Shown here: piece after piece, positions 42,840-51,347 of the stretch
Position numbering within the stretch: the first letter of the stretch is position 1
How the letters are laid out: every line of letters starts with the position of its first letter
Assembly: GCF_021216675.1 (NCBI RefSeq)
Contig: NZ_CP086120.1
Location: 2,586,501-2,650,500 of the forward strand
Length of the DNA stretch: 64,000 nucleotides
Reading direction: 5' to 3'
From: Streptomyces gobiensis
GTDB lineage: Bacteria; Actinomycetota; Actinomycetes; Streptomycetales; Streptomycetaceae
Notes under the pieces: model-generated
The model's database searches: none
What the model was told of the DNA's origin: nothing
The model's input: only the letters and a program-made list of their open reading frames with translations
Position numbers and translations under genes: made by a program

Positions 42840-43128
42840 CCGCGCATCCCCCCTCTTTGCTGCCTGGCCCCAGGCGAGGGCCCGTGGTCATCGGCCCCTG
42901 CCCCGTTCCGTCGGACACCGTGCGGGCGTCGGTGCGGACTTCCTTCCCCCTCGGTTCACAGATCCTAGCCCCGTGCCTCTCACGAGGCGATTACTCCGGC
43001 AGGTGATCGGCGAGACGGAAGGCACCTCTGAACAGCGAGACTAGAGCCGATGCCCTTCATCCTGCACCAGGTGGAGGCATGCCTGGACCGAGCGATAAGG
43101 CTGGGTCCGGCTGTTCGGGAAAGGCCGC
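42840..43128. other. Intergenic region upstream of SARP gene
   Basis: No supported gene. It must contain the SARP promoter, but I see no recognisable operator. The end of this stretch (about 43110-43128, GGAAAGGCCGCGTG) resembles the vapB/vapC junction at 28809-28822, the tail of a lost antitoxin gene. Confidence 0.35.
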
Positions 43129-43450
43129 GTGAAAAAGCGCGGCGGCAGTGCCAGGCCTCCGCACGTCTTCGTGCTCGACTGCGAGGCACTCGCTCTCGTG
43201 GTGCGCGGCGACCTACAAGATGATCCCCGGCTCGGCCTCGCACCCGCGGAGTAACCGAGGTAATGACCTCCCCTACGACATTCATCGAGGCATACGACAG
43301 CAGGACCACCGAACAGCGCGCTGGGGCTGGGTGATCTCCCGCGTCCGGGTTGCCGACATCGGCAAGGACGAGGCCCGCGCAGCCCTTCACCTGCTGACCG
43401 ACGTCACACTGCACGGCCACAAGCACGCCATCGTCGTCAAGGGCGTATAA
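43129..43450 (+). pseudogene. Decayed vapC paralogue
   Basis: It begins like the intact toxin (MKKRG..., HVFVLDCEALALVVRGD), then an internal deletion, stop codons and frameshifts follow. Recognisable pieces continue: SPTTFIEAYDSRTTEQR, VADIGKDEARAALHLLTDVTLHGHKHAI. It then jumps to VVKGV and stop by loss of the segment carrying the last two catalytic Asp. Clearly non-functional. It sits just before att copy 3. Confidence 0.85.
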
Positions 43451-43586
43451 GCGAGCAGCAATCGACCACATGGTCTCAGTTCTTGTCTCATTCAGGCACG
43501 CCCAGCACCGTCCGGAAGCCAGGAGACCACCGACTCCGCCGCAGATCAGGACAACCTTGATCACCTCAGGACGCCCTGTCGAACAG

Positions 43587-43640
43587 TTGGAAAGTGTGGG
43601 GGGCAACCCCCCACGAGTTTCGAATTTCGCATCCTCCACC
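43587..43640 (+). repeat. att copy 3: partial tRNA-Ser 3' half
   Basis: TTGGAAAGTGTGGGGGGCAA, the CCCC-ACGAG variable-arm end, TTCGAAT and ATCCTCCACC reproduce the 3' half of tRNA-Ser(GGA) from the anticodon, more diverged than att copy 2. The same arm sequence precedes it, and CAGCCTTACCGGGCTGA follows it. It marks the distal boundary of the accessory region. Confidence 0.82.
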
Positions 43641-44084
43641 CAGCCTTACCGGGCTGAGCAAGAGCCCCGACAGCTCAGCGGCTGGGGACCTCGTCGTGCC
43701 GTGGTTGCAGTTGCCGCCCGGGGACCCGTGCGAACCTCAGCGAACTCGCTTCGCGAGCGGTGCTGCGGGTGCCCTGGGAATAATCGGCGCCTAGCTCGGC
43801 CTTCGTCGCCAGAAGATGTCCGATAAGTGGTCGGAAACGCGAGGAGTGACTCCTGACCTGCAACGATAGGGCCTGGGTGTCCGAGTATCGAGGGCGGTGG
43901 CCATTGGGAAGTCTCGGAGCGTGTTGCTGGTCGAAACGGTCCCCAAGTCCGGTGTCGATACGGCGATGTCGCGGGCGCTGGTGTGGTGGCGCAAGCCCCC
44001 GTGGCGCTTCGGTTGCCGGGTCCGGCTTGTCCCGCTCTGACCGGCGCCGCTGGGGGCTGGTGAGCAGTGACACTCCCCATGGAC
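43641..44084. other. Intergenic region after att copy 3
   Basis: It starts with a degenerate copy of the post-tRNA hairpin (about 43641-43700, CAGCCTTACCGGGCTGAGCA). The rest has no supported gene and leads into the cobalamin riboswitch, so it must contain the promoter of the transport operon. Confidence 0.4.
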
Positions 44085-44260
44085 CGGCTGGGCTGGCTAT
44101 GTTGTCCGTGCCGCGGTTACGGGAAACCGGTGTGGATCCGGTGCGGTCCCGCCACTGTGACCAGGGAGCTCCCCTGCATCTGTGCCACTGCGCCCGAGGG
44201 CGTGGGAAGGCGTGGGGGAGCGGTGAGCTGGAAGCCAGGAGACCGGCCGTGGTGCAAGCC
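44085..44260 (+). promoter_or_regulatory. Cobalamin (B12) riboswitch
   Basis: Conserved core elements appear in order: GGGAAACCGGTGTGGATCCG at 44121-44140, GTCCCGCCACTGTGA at 44146-44160, a variable stem region, and the B12 box GGAAGCCAGGAGACC at about 44230-44244. It lies 50 bp upstream of the substrate-binding-protein gene. When adenosylcobalamin is plentiful it should shut off the operon. Ends are approximate. Confidence 0.9.
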
Positions 44261-44293
44261 CAGTGGTTCCACGAGGATGGAGACGGGTCCACC

Positions 44294-45925
44294 ATGGTCG
44301 GTCCTGCCCGGGCGCGCCTTGCGCTGCCCAGTTCTGTACGTTCCCCCGCACATCAGGTCAACCGGCGCGCGTTTCTGCGTGGGCTGGCGGTCGCCTCGTC
44401 CGGTCTCGCCCTCGGCGGTGGCCTGACCGCGTGCGCCTCCGGGCAGACCTCGCCCACCGGCGCGGGGGAGCCCCGGCGCGGGGGCCGGCTGCGTGCGGTG
44501 GTCTCGGGGGCCAGCTCCAGCGATGACACGCTGCACCCCTTCGTCGCCGGATCGTGGGGCGCGGGCATCGTGATGAAGAACCTCTTCGACAAGCTGTGCG
44601 CGTACGACGACGATCTCACGGTCACCAACCGGCTTGCGGAGTCCATCGAACCGAACTCCGACGGCTCGCGGTGGACCATCAGGCTCCGGGACGGCGTCGA
44701 GTGGCACGACGGCAAGCCGCTGTCGGCCGACGACCTGATGTACTCCATCAGGTATCTGCTCGACCCCAAGTCCTCCTTCACGGGTGCCAAGGACCTCGCG
44801 ATGGTGGATGCCGAGGGGCTGCGCAAGGTGGACCGGCGTACCGTGGCGGTCCCGATGCGCCAGCCCATCGCCGACCTGCCGTCGCTGCTCGCGGGCTGGT
44901 ACGTCTACGTCATCCAGGACGGCACGACCGCGTTCGACAACGACCATCCGCCGGTCGGCACCGGGCCGTTCCGGTTCGGCCGGTGGAGCCCGGGGGACCG
45001 GGTGCGGCTGACCCGGAACGACTCCTACTGGGAGAGCGGTCGCCCCTACCTCGACGAGCTGGAGATCATCTTCATCACCAAGCCCGACACCCGGCTCAAC
45101 GCGCTGCTCGGCGGCGACGCCGATGTCGCGCACGAGCTGGCCTGGGCGCAGGCCGCGGCGCAGGAGCGGGCGGGCCGGGTCCAGGTCGTGACGTCGCCGG
45201 TCGGCCGTATGCAGAGCTTCAACATGATGGTCGACCGGAAGCCGTTCAGCGATCCGGATGTGCGCGAGGCCCTGAAGCTGGCGGTGGACCGCCAGGAGAT
45301 CGTGGACACGGTGTACTCCGGCTACGCCGAAGTGGGCAACGACCTGTACGGGTTGGGTGCTCCGCTGTACCACGACGACCTGCCGCAGCGCGGCTACGAT
45401 CCGGACAAGGCGAAGTCGCTGCTGCGCAAGGCGGGTCAGGAGGGGCTGACCGTCACCCTCCACACCTCAGATGTCTCCCCCGGCATGCTGGAGGCCGCGA
45501 CCCTCTACGCCGAGCAGGCCAGGCGTGCGGGGATCGCCATCAAGCTGGACAAGTCACCGGCCGACTCGTACTGGTCGCAGGTGTGGGCCAAGAAGCCCTT
45601 CGCGCAGGGCGGCTGGGGCAACTACGCGCTCGACTGGTTCTACGGACAGACGATGCTGTCCACCTCGGACCGGAATGAGACCGGCTGGCGCCGTCCGGAC
45701 TGGGACAAGCGGTTCTTCGCCGCGCGCGCCACCATGGACCCCGGCCTGCGGGAGCGGCGCTACGCCGATCTGCAGCAGGAGCTCTGGCAGGACGGCGGGC
45801 ACATCATCCACTCGTTCATGCAGTGGATCGACGGCGCACAGCACAAGGTCGGCGGCGTCCGCGGCGCCCCGCCGGCTTCCGACGGCTGGGGCAGCTACCG
45901 CGATGTCTGGATCGGCGGCGCGTGA
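44294..45925 (+). CDS. ABC transporter substrate-binding lipoprotein (SBP_bac_5)
   Basis: A 543-aa dipeptide/nickel-type binding protein. It has a twin-arginine signal (NRRAFLRGLAVASSGLALGG) with lipobox LTAC, then SBP_bac_5 core motifs (LAESIEPNSDGSRWTIRLRDGVEWHDGKPLSADDLMYSI, VGTGPFRFGRWSPGDRVRLTRNDSYW). Under a B12 riboswitch, proteins of this class are predicted to bring in cobalt. The ATG at 44294 gives a normal signal peptide. It is the first gene of a five-component operon. Confidence 0.9.
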   Translation: MVGPARARLALPSSVRSPAHQVNRRAFLRGLAVASSGLALGGGLTACASGQTSPTGAGEPRRGGRLRAVVSGASSSDDTLHPFVAGSWGAGIVMKNLFDKLCAYDDDLTVTNRLAESIEPNSDGSRWTIRLRDGVEWHDGKPLSADDLMYSIRYLLDPKSSFTGAKDLAMVDAEGLRKVDRRTVAVPMRQPIADLPSLLAGWYVYVIQDGTTAFDNDHPPVGTGPFRFGRWSPGDRVRLTRNDSYWESGRPYLDELEIIFITKPDTRLNALLGGDADVAHELAWAQAAAQERAGRVQVVTSPVGRMQSFNMMVDRKPFSDPDVREALKLAVDRQEIVDTVYSGYAEVGNDLYGLGAPLYHDDLPQRGYDPDKAKSLLRKAGQEGLTVTLHTSDVSPGMLEAATLYAEQARRAGIAIKLDKSPADSYWSQVWAKKPFAQGGWGNYALDWFYGQTMLSTSDRNETGWRRPDWDKRFFAARATMDPGLRERRYADLQQELWQDGGHIIHSFMQWIDGAQHKVGGVRGAPPASDGWGSYRDVWIGGA

Positions 45926-46908
45926 CCTGCCATGCGCACCCGTTGCTCACCGCGTGCGGGCGGCGGCTGCTGGCCGCGGCAGGGGTGACGGGCGCCGCCA
46001 CGGTGCTGGTGTTCGCCGGGACGGAGCTGCTCCCGGGTGACGCGGCCGAGGTGATTCTGTCCCGGTCGGCGGGCGGGGCGGGCGGTACGCCGGAGCAGAT
46101 CGCCGCGCTGCGCGCGGAGCTGGGCCTGGACCGGCCCTGGGCCCTGCGGTACGTCGACTGGCTGGCCGGGACCGTCGACGGCGACCTGGGGCGCTCCCTG
46201 GTCAGCGGCCGCCCGGTGACCGACATCGTCGGCCAGCGGCTGGGCAACACGCTGCTGCTGGCCGGGCTGGCGGCGGCGCTGCTGGTGCCGGTCGCGATCG
46301 GGCTCGGGGTGTGGTCGGGCCTGCAGCAGGGCCGGTTCGCGGACCGCGTCACCTCGGCGGTGGCGATCGGGCTGCAGTCGCTGCCCGAGTTCGTTGCGGC
46401 GACCGGCCTGATCGCGGTGTTCGCCCTCGGTCTGCGGCTGCTGCCGCCGGTGTCCCTGATACCGGACGGCACCAGCCCGCTCGCCCGCCCGGAGACCCTC
46501 GTCCTGCCGGTGGCCAGCCTGCTCACGGTGATGGCGGGGCAGTCGGTCCGGATGGTCCGCGCCCGTACCGGCGAGGTGGTGCGGGCCGAGTATGTGCGCA
46601 TGGCCAGGCTGCACGGCATCCCCGAACGGCGCCTGGTGTGGCGGTACGTGATACCGAACGCGGTCACCCCCGCGCTGCAGCTGCTGGCCGGCAGCGTCTC
46701 CTGGCTGATCGGCGGAGTGGTCGTCGTGGAGCAGGTCTTCGCCTACCCCGGCATCAGCCATGAACTGGTCGCGGCGGTCGCCAGCCGGGATGTGCCCGTC
46801 GTACAGGCGTTGGCCGCGACGATGGCGGCATGCGGCATTCTCGTCTACACGGCTGCGGACCTGCTGGCGATCGTCCTGGTGCCGAAGCTGCGGACCAGTG
46901 GGCACTGA
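45922..46908 (+). CDS. ABC permease (NikB/DppB type)
   Basis: A 328-aa inner-membrane permease with six predicted helices and the EAA loop (RAEYVRMARLHGIPERRLVWRYVIPNAVTPALQLL). ELGLDRPWALRYVDWLAGTVDGDLGRSL is the usual periplasmic loop of the NikB/DppB class. The GTG start overlaps the upstream stop by 4 bp. It works with the next permease. Confidence 0.92.
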   Translation: MTCHAHPLLTACGRRLLAAAGVTGAATVLVFAGTELLPGDAAEVILSRSAGGAGGTPEQIAALRAELGLDRPWALRYVDWLAGTVDGDLGRSLVSGRPVTDIVGQRLGNTLLLAGLAAALLVPVAIGLGVWSGLQQGRFADRVTSAVAIGLQSLPEFVAATGLIAVFALGLRLLPPVSLIPDGTSPLARPETLVLPVASLLTVMAGQSVRMVRARTGEVVRAEYVRMARLHGIPERRLVWRYVIPNAVTPALQLLAGSVSWLIGGVVVVEQVFAYPGISHELVAAVASRDVPVVQALAATMAACGILVYTAADLLAIVLVPKLRTSGH

Positions 46909-47759
46909 TGCGGTCGGCCCTGCGAAGTCTGCGGTCTCTGCGAAGACAGCGGACTCCGCGCAGTCTTGGTCCGGCGGGCGTCATCGGCGCGCTGGCGACC
47001 TGCACGGTGCTGGCAGTCGCCGTAGTGGGGCCGCTGCTGGCCCCGTACGGCGGTACCGAGCCGGTGGGCGCCGCGTACGCCGCGCCACAGGCCGGTATGT
47101 GGCTGGGGACGGACCACCTCGGGCGGGATGTGCTCAGCCGGGTGCTGACCGGCGGCACGAGCATGCTGCTGCTGTCGGCGGCGGCGCTGAGCCTGGCGTA
47201 TCTGATCGGTGGCGGCCTGGGGCTGATCGCCGCGCTGGGCCGGGGCGTGCTGGACGCGGTGCTGATCCGCCCGCTGGATGTGCTGCTCGCGCTGCCGCCG
47301 TTCCTGGTGCTCGCCGTGTTGGCCACGGGGACGGGACGCGGCACGCTGGTCGTGATCGTCGCCGCCACCGTGGCCAACATCCCCAGCGTCGCGCGCGTTG
47401 TGCGGGCAGCGGCCTGGGAGGTGTCGGTACGCGGCTGGGTGGAGGCGGCCGTCGCGCGCGGGGAACGCCGGGTCACGATCGCCCGGCGTGAGGTGCTGCC
47501 CCACATCGTGACCCCCCTGCTGGCCGATGTCGGCGTACGGGCCACGGCGGTGATCGGCCTGGTCGGCACCGCGAACTTTCTCGGCCTCGGCCTGCAGCCA
47601 CCGCTCGCCGACTGGGCGCTGATGATCGCGGAGAACCGCTCGGGCCTGATGCTGCAGCCCTGGGCGGTGCTGGCGCCCGCCGGGTGCATCGCCGTCCTGG
47701 CCATCGGGATCAACGTCACCGCTGACGCCCTCGTACACACCAGGAGCCGCCATGCCTGA
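46908..47759 (+). CDS. ABC permease (NikC/DppC type)
   Basis: A 283-aa permease. GTDHLGRDVLSRVLTGGTSMLL is the typical first periplasmic signature, and VEAAVARGERRVTIARREVLPHIVTPLLADVGVRA is the EAA loop. The start overlaps the upstream stop by 1 bp (TGATG), and its 3' end overlaps the ATPase gene by 8 bp. The frame open from 46830 is not used. Confidence 0.92.
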   Translation: MRSALRSLRSLRRQRTPRSLGPAGVIGALATCTVLAVAVVGPLLAPYGGTEPVGAAYAAPQAGMWLGTDHLGRDVLSRVLTGGTSMLLLSAAALSLAYLIGGGLGLIAALGRGVLDAVLIRPLDVLLALPPFLVLAVLATGTGRGTLVVIVAATVANIPSVARVVRAAAWEVSVRGWVEAAVARGERRVTIARREVLPHIVTPLLADVGVRATAVIGLVGTANFLGLGLQPPLADWALMIAENRSGLMLQPWAVLAPAGCIAVLAIGINVTADALVHTRSRHA

Positions 47760-49530
47760 CGTTCTCGCCGAGGTCAGCGGGCTGCGCGTCGAAGCGCCCG
47801 CAGGGGCGGTGCTCGACGGCGTCGGCCTCACCGTCTTCCCGGGCGAACTGCTCGGCGTTGTCGGTGAGTCCGGCTCCGGCAAGACCACCCTCGCGCTCGC
47901 CCTGCTCGGTGCCTCCCCTCCCGGTACCCGCGTCACCGGCGGGCAGGTCACGGTCGCCGGGGCCGCCATGCTGCGCGGCACCGAGGCCCAGCGGCGCCGG
48001 CTCCGAGGCGATCTGGTCGCGTACGTGCCGCAGGACGCCGCGCTCGCGCTCAACCCCGCCATGCGCATCGGGGACCAGGTCACCGAGGTGGCCCGCGCCC
48101 ATCCCGGCCGCACGCCCCCCGACGAGCTGGTGGCCCGTGCGATGCGGCGCGCGGGTCTGCCGTCCGAGCGCCGGTACCTGCGCCGCTGGCCGCACCAGAT
48201 CTCCGGGGGCCAGCAGCAGCGGGTGACGCTTGCTCAGGCGCTGGTCAACGAGCCACGGCTGCTTGTGCTCGACGAGCCCACCACCGGGCTCGACGCCGAC
48301 GCCCGGGACGCACTGCTGACCCGGCTGCGGCAGCTCGGGGAGGACACCGGCTGCGGCATGGTGTACATCACCCACGACATCGCGGCGGTCACCACCATCG
48401 CCGACCGGCTCGCCGTGCTCTACGCGGGCCGGATGGTGGAAACCGCACCCACCAGCGAACTCCTGAAGCAGCCCCGGCACCCCTATACGGCGGCGCTGCT
48501 GGCCGCGGTGCCCGGCCCGGCGCTCGACCGCCGACCCGTGGGACTGCCGGGCAGCGTCCCGCCGGTCGGTGCGCGGGAGACCGGTGGATGCGGCTTCGCG
48601 CCACGGTGCGCGCTCACCGAGCCCGGGTGCAGGACGACGGCGCCCACCGCGGTGGCGCTCGCCGAGCGTCACTTGGTCGTGTGCCACCGGCACGATGTGG
48701 TCCCCGCCACGCCGCCGCACACCGAGCCGCTTCCATGGCGTCCGGAAGCGCCGGGGCCGGAGGCACCGAGCGTGGTCACCGTAGACGGCCTGCATGCCGT
48801 ACACCGCGGACCCCGGCGGCACACCGTGGTCGCCGCGGCGAGTGTGTCGTTCACCCTGGCCGCTGGGGAGTGCCTCGCGCTCGTCGGTTCGTCCGGCTCC
48901 GGCAAGAGCACCATCGCCCGGTGCCTGGCAGGGCTGCACCGGCCGGAAGCGGGCAAGATCCGGCTCGGTACGGCCCTGCTCGCCGCCCGGGCGCGCAAAC
49001 GCAGCCGGGAGCAGCGGCGGGCCATCCAACTTGTCCCGCAGAACCCGGCGGACTCCCTTGACCCCTCCCGCACGGTGGGTGAGCAGGTGGCCCGGCCCGC
49101 CAAGCTGCTCCGTGGACTGAGCACCCGTGACGCGGGCGTGGCGGCCCTGGACATGCTGGACCGCGTGCGCCTGCCCTCCCCCGTCGCCACCCGGTTGCCG
49201 GGCGAGCTGTCCGGCGGCGAGCGCCAGCGGGTGGCCATCGCCCGCGCCCTGGTGGCCCGGCCCGAGCTGCTCATCTGCGATGAGATCACCTCGGCCCTCG
49301 ATGTCTCGGTTCAAGCGGCCGTACTGGAGCTGCTGGCCGAACTCCAGCGTGACCTCGGTCTTGCGATGCTGTTCATCAGCCACGACCGCGCTGTCGTCGC
49401 CACGGTCGCGGACCGGATCGCGGTACTCGCCGAAGGCACGCTGAGCGAGCTCGGGGCCGCGGATCACCTACCCCAGGACGCGGCGAACCGTTCCCCGACG
49501 GACCCGAGTCGCCCGACCACGACGCGATGA
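47752..49530 (+). CDS. Fused double ABC ATPase (NikD-NikE like)
   Basis: A 592-aa protein with two complete nucleotide-binding domains. Domain 1 has GESGSGKTTLALALLG, ISGGQQQRVTLAQALVNEP and LLVLDEPTTGLD, followed by an oligopeptide-type C-terminal Cys segment (GCGFAPRCALTEPGCRTTAP). Domain 2 has VGSSGSGKSTIARCLAGL, LSGGERQRVAIARALVARP and LLICDEITSALDVSVQ. In most species two separate proteins perform these roles. It energises the transporter encoded upstream. Confidence 0.93.
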   Translation: MPDVLAEVSGLRVEAPAGAVLDGVGLTVFPGELLGVVGESGSGKTTLALALLGASPPGTRVTGGQVTVAGAAMLRGTEAQRRRLRGDLVAYVPQDAALALNPAMRIGDQVTEVARAHPGRTPPDELVARAMRRAGLPSERRYLRRWPHQISGGQQQRVTLAQALVNEPRLLVLDEPTTGLDADARDALLTRLRQLGEDTGCGMVYITHDIAAVTTIADRLAVLYAGRMVETAPTSELLKQPRHPYTAALLAAVPGPALDRRPVGLPGSVPPVGARETGGCGFAPRCALTEPGCRTTAPTAVALAERHLVVCHRHDVVPATPPHTEPLPWRPEAPGPEAPSVVTVDGLHAVHRGPRRHTVVAAASVSFTLAAGECLALVGSSGSGKSTIARCLAGLHRPEAGKIRLGTALLAARARKRSREQRRAIQLVPQNPADSLDPSRTVGEQVARPAKLLRGLSTRDAGVAALDMLDRVRLPSPVATRLPGELSGGERQRVAIARALVARPELLICDEITSALDVSVQAAVLELLAELQRDLGLAMLFISHDRAVVATVADRIAVLAEGTLSELGAADHLPQDAANRSPTDPSRPTTTR

Positions 49531-49688
49531 CCCACGCCTCTGGAGCCCATGCCCCAGCGGACCCTTACTCCGGCGCGGCATCTGTACCAGCGAGGCGCGG
49601 ACCCGGGCGACCGCGGTCTCTCCGGGGCAGAAGCAGGCCGCGCCTGGCGGCGGCGCATCGACGCCCAACGGCGCACGCGTTGAGCGTC

Positions 49689-49871
49689 TTACTTGAAGCG
49701 ACTGTCAGCAACGCCGCCGAGGTGCACCAACAGGGCGACAAGGAGCAACCCAAGCGCCATGAAGCACCCGCAGCCGCCACTCGTGAGTGACTCGATGGAG
49801 TCCTTACGTCCTTCGCAAAGGTAGAACGCGACCGCCAGCCCAATACAGATGATCGCTATGAGACTGGCCAT
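49689..49871 (-). CDS. Small two-helix membrane protein
   Basis: A 60-aa protein: helix 1 IAIICIGLAVAFYLC, a short polar loop EGRKDSIESLTSGGCGC and helix 2 FMALGLLLVALLVHLGG. GGAGG precedes the ATG. Function unknown. It lies between the transport operon and the dehydrogenase. Confidence 0.6.
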   Translation of the reverse strand: MASLIAIICIGLAVAFYLCEGRKDSIESLTSGGCGCFMALGLLLVALLVHLGGVADSRFK

Positions 49872-50080
49872 GAATCCTCCATCTGGCAGGGGCCAGCCTC
49901 ATCGGCGCACGACGTTACCTGCCGAGAGAGGGCCCGCTGCGCCGTTCTTGAAGGTTCCAGGAGACCGAAGGCCGACATTCGAAACAACACGTTGAACCAC
50001 CTACGCCTGACCCGCCGTCACCCACCACACTCCCAAAAACAGCATCTGACCAGCGGCAATAGCGAAGTACCACTGGAGTA

Positions 50081-50938
50081 CTAGTCGTGGTGGGCGTCGT
50101 GGCTCGTTGAGCGCAGATGCGTGAGGGTGTCTTCCAGCGTGAGGTTGTTTTTGTCTTTGTCCCGGTTCCAGTGCTGCATGGTGGTGGCTGCGGCTTGGGC
50201 GAGGTCTGGGGGCAGGCCGGCTTCCCGGAGGGCGTTTGCGACTTCGTGCATTTCCGGGCCCCAGCGCCAGGCGCGGGCGGCGACGCTGGGCAGATAGTCG
50301 GTGTCGGCCAGGACGGCTGCGGCCATGGTCCGGCCCTCGGCGGTCAGTTCTTCTGTGACGTCGTGGGTGGCGGCGAGTGCGTGCGAGACGGCGGCCAGGG
50401 TGCGGGCGGCTTTCTGGTAGCCGCCGAAGGCCATCTTCAGTGCTGAGGCCGCGCCCAGGGGTTTGTCCAGGGGACGTGCGGTGACCTGGGTGCCGGTGAA
50501 GAGGGCGGCGGCCTGGGTGACGGCTGGGGTGTGACCGGCAAGGTAGAGCCGGGCGGTGGCGGTGCCGCGTGGTGCTGGGCCGATGATGGCTCCGTCCACC
50601 GGGGTGGCTCCTTGCGCCTGCTGGCGGTCGGCTATACGGCGCATGCGTTCGGGGCTGATGGCGTTGGCGTCGACGTAAACGCCGTTAAAAGCGTGGCTGG
50701 CGACGATTGCGGCGACATCTTCGGCGGCTGCCGGAGGGCAGACGGACAGCACGATGTCGCTTGCCGCCAGAGCGGTGGGCAGGTCTGCTGCGGGGGTGAG
50801 TCCAGCGGCCTCGGCGCGGGCCTTGGTGGCGGCACTGCGTTCGGCGGGGAACCAGAGGACGGTCGCTCCGGAACGGGCCGCCTGTGCGCCGATGGCGACA
50901 CCCATCGCACCGGGGTGGAGCAGGGTCACGGTGGTCAT
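50081..50938 (-). CDS. NAD(P)-binding 6PGDH-like dehydrogenase
   Basis: A 285-aa protein. The N-terminal Rossmann segment TVTLLHPGAMGVAIGAQAARSGATVLW, then IVLSVCPPAAAEDVAAIV and NGVYVDANAISPERMRRIA, match the NAD-binding domain of 6-phosphogluconate/3-hydroxyisobutyrate dehydrogenases. The C-terminus (ASALKMAFGGYQKAARTLAAVSHALA) resembles a DUF1932 helical domain with the catalytic-type Lys. The ATG at 50938 has GGAGG upstream. Substrate not inferable. Confidence 0.85.
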   Translation of the reverse strand: MTTVTLLHPGAMGVAIGAQAARSGATVLWFPAERSAATKARAEAAGLTPAADLPTALAASDIVLSVCPPAAAEDVAAIVASHAFNGVYVDANAISPERMRRIADRQQAQGATPVDGAIIGPAPRGTATARLYLAGHTPAVTQAAALFTGTQVTARPLDKPLGAASALKMAFGGYQKAARTLAAVSHALAATHDVTEELTAEGRTMAAAVLADTDYLPSVAARAWRWGPEMHEVANALREAGLPPDLAQAAATTMQHWNRDKDKNNLTLEDTLTHLRSTSHDAHHD

Positions 50939-51347
50939 CGGGGGCCTCCTGGCGGCAGCTCGCGAGCGCGTTGCTCGTGGTACGCGGCAATGCTGTCCTG
51001 CATATTCAACCCCTGTGCGAGCTTCCGGCCGGTGCTCCTCGCGCACCCGCCAGGGGGTGATGGAGGCACCGTCCGCGATCTCCAGGTTCCGCGCACCTAA
51101 GATGTCCTGCTCGGCGATGTTGATCCGGGCCACCGTGATCCAGGGCGATGACCAAGTCCATTGGAGTAGCGCACGACGGGCGCCACCGCGACCGGGCGGG
51201 GTCGGGGCCCCTGCTGTCTGCCGTGCTCCGGCTGCCTGTTGGCGAAGGCCGAAGCTCATCGCCGCCCCCGGGTGCGGGGCTGCGATGAGCTTCGGCCAGG
51301 TGCGATCCGGTCGCCGAGCGGGAGCGCGGCCTGTGACCGTTCCCGCG
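50939..51347. other. Intergenic region with strong hairpin
   Basis: No supported gene. A 16-bp inverted repeat (GGCCGAAGCTCATCGC / GCGATGAGCTTCGGCC, 51247-51297, 19-base loop) can terminate the sortase-substrate gene and isolate the dehydrogenase. Confidence 0.6.

Noticed and set aside
43129..43450. Second functional VapC
   Set aside because: It contains stops, frameshifts and a deletion that removes two catalytic acidic residues.
44117..45463. 448-aa antisense frame across the riboswitch and binding-protein gene
   Set aside because: No start signal or domain; the plus strand shows a lipoprotein signal and SBP_bac_5 motifs.
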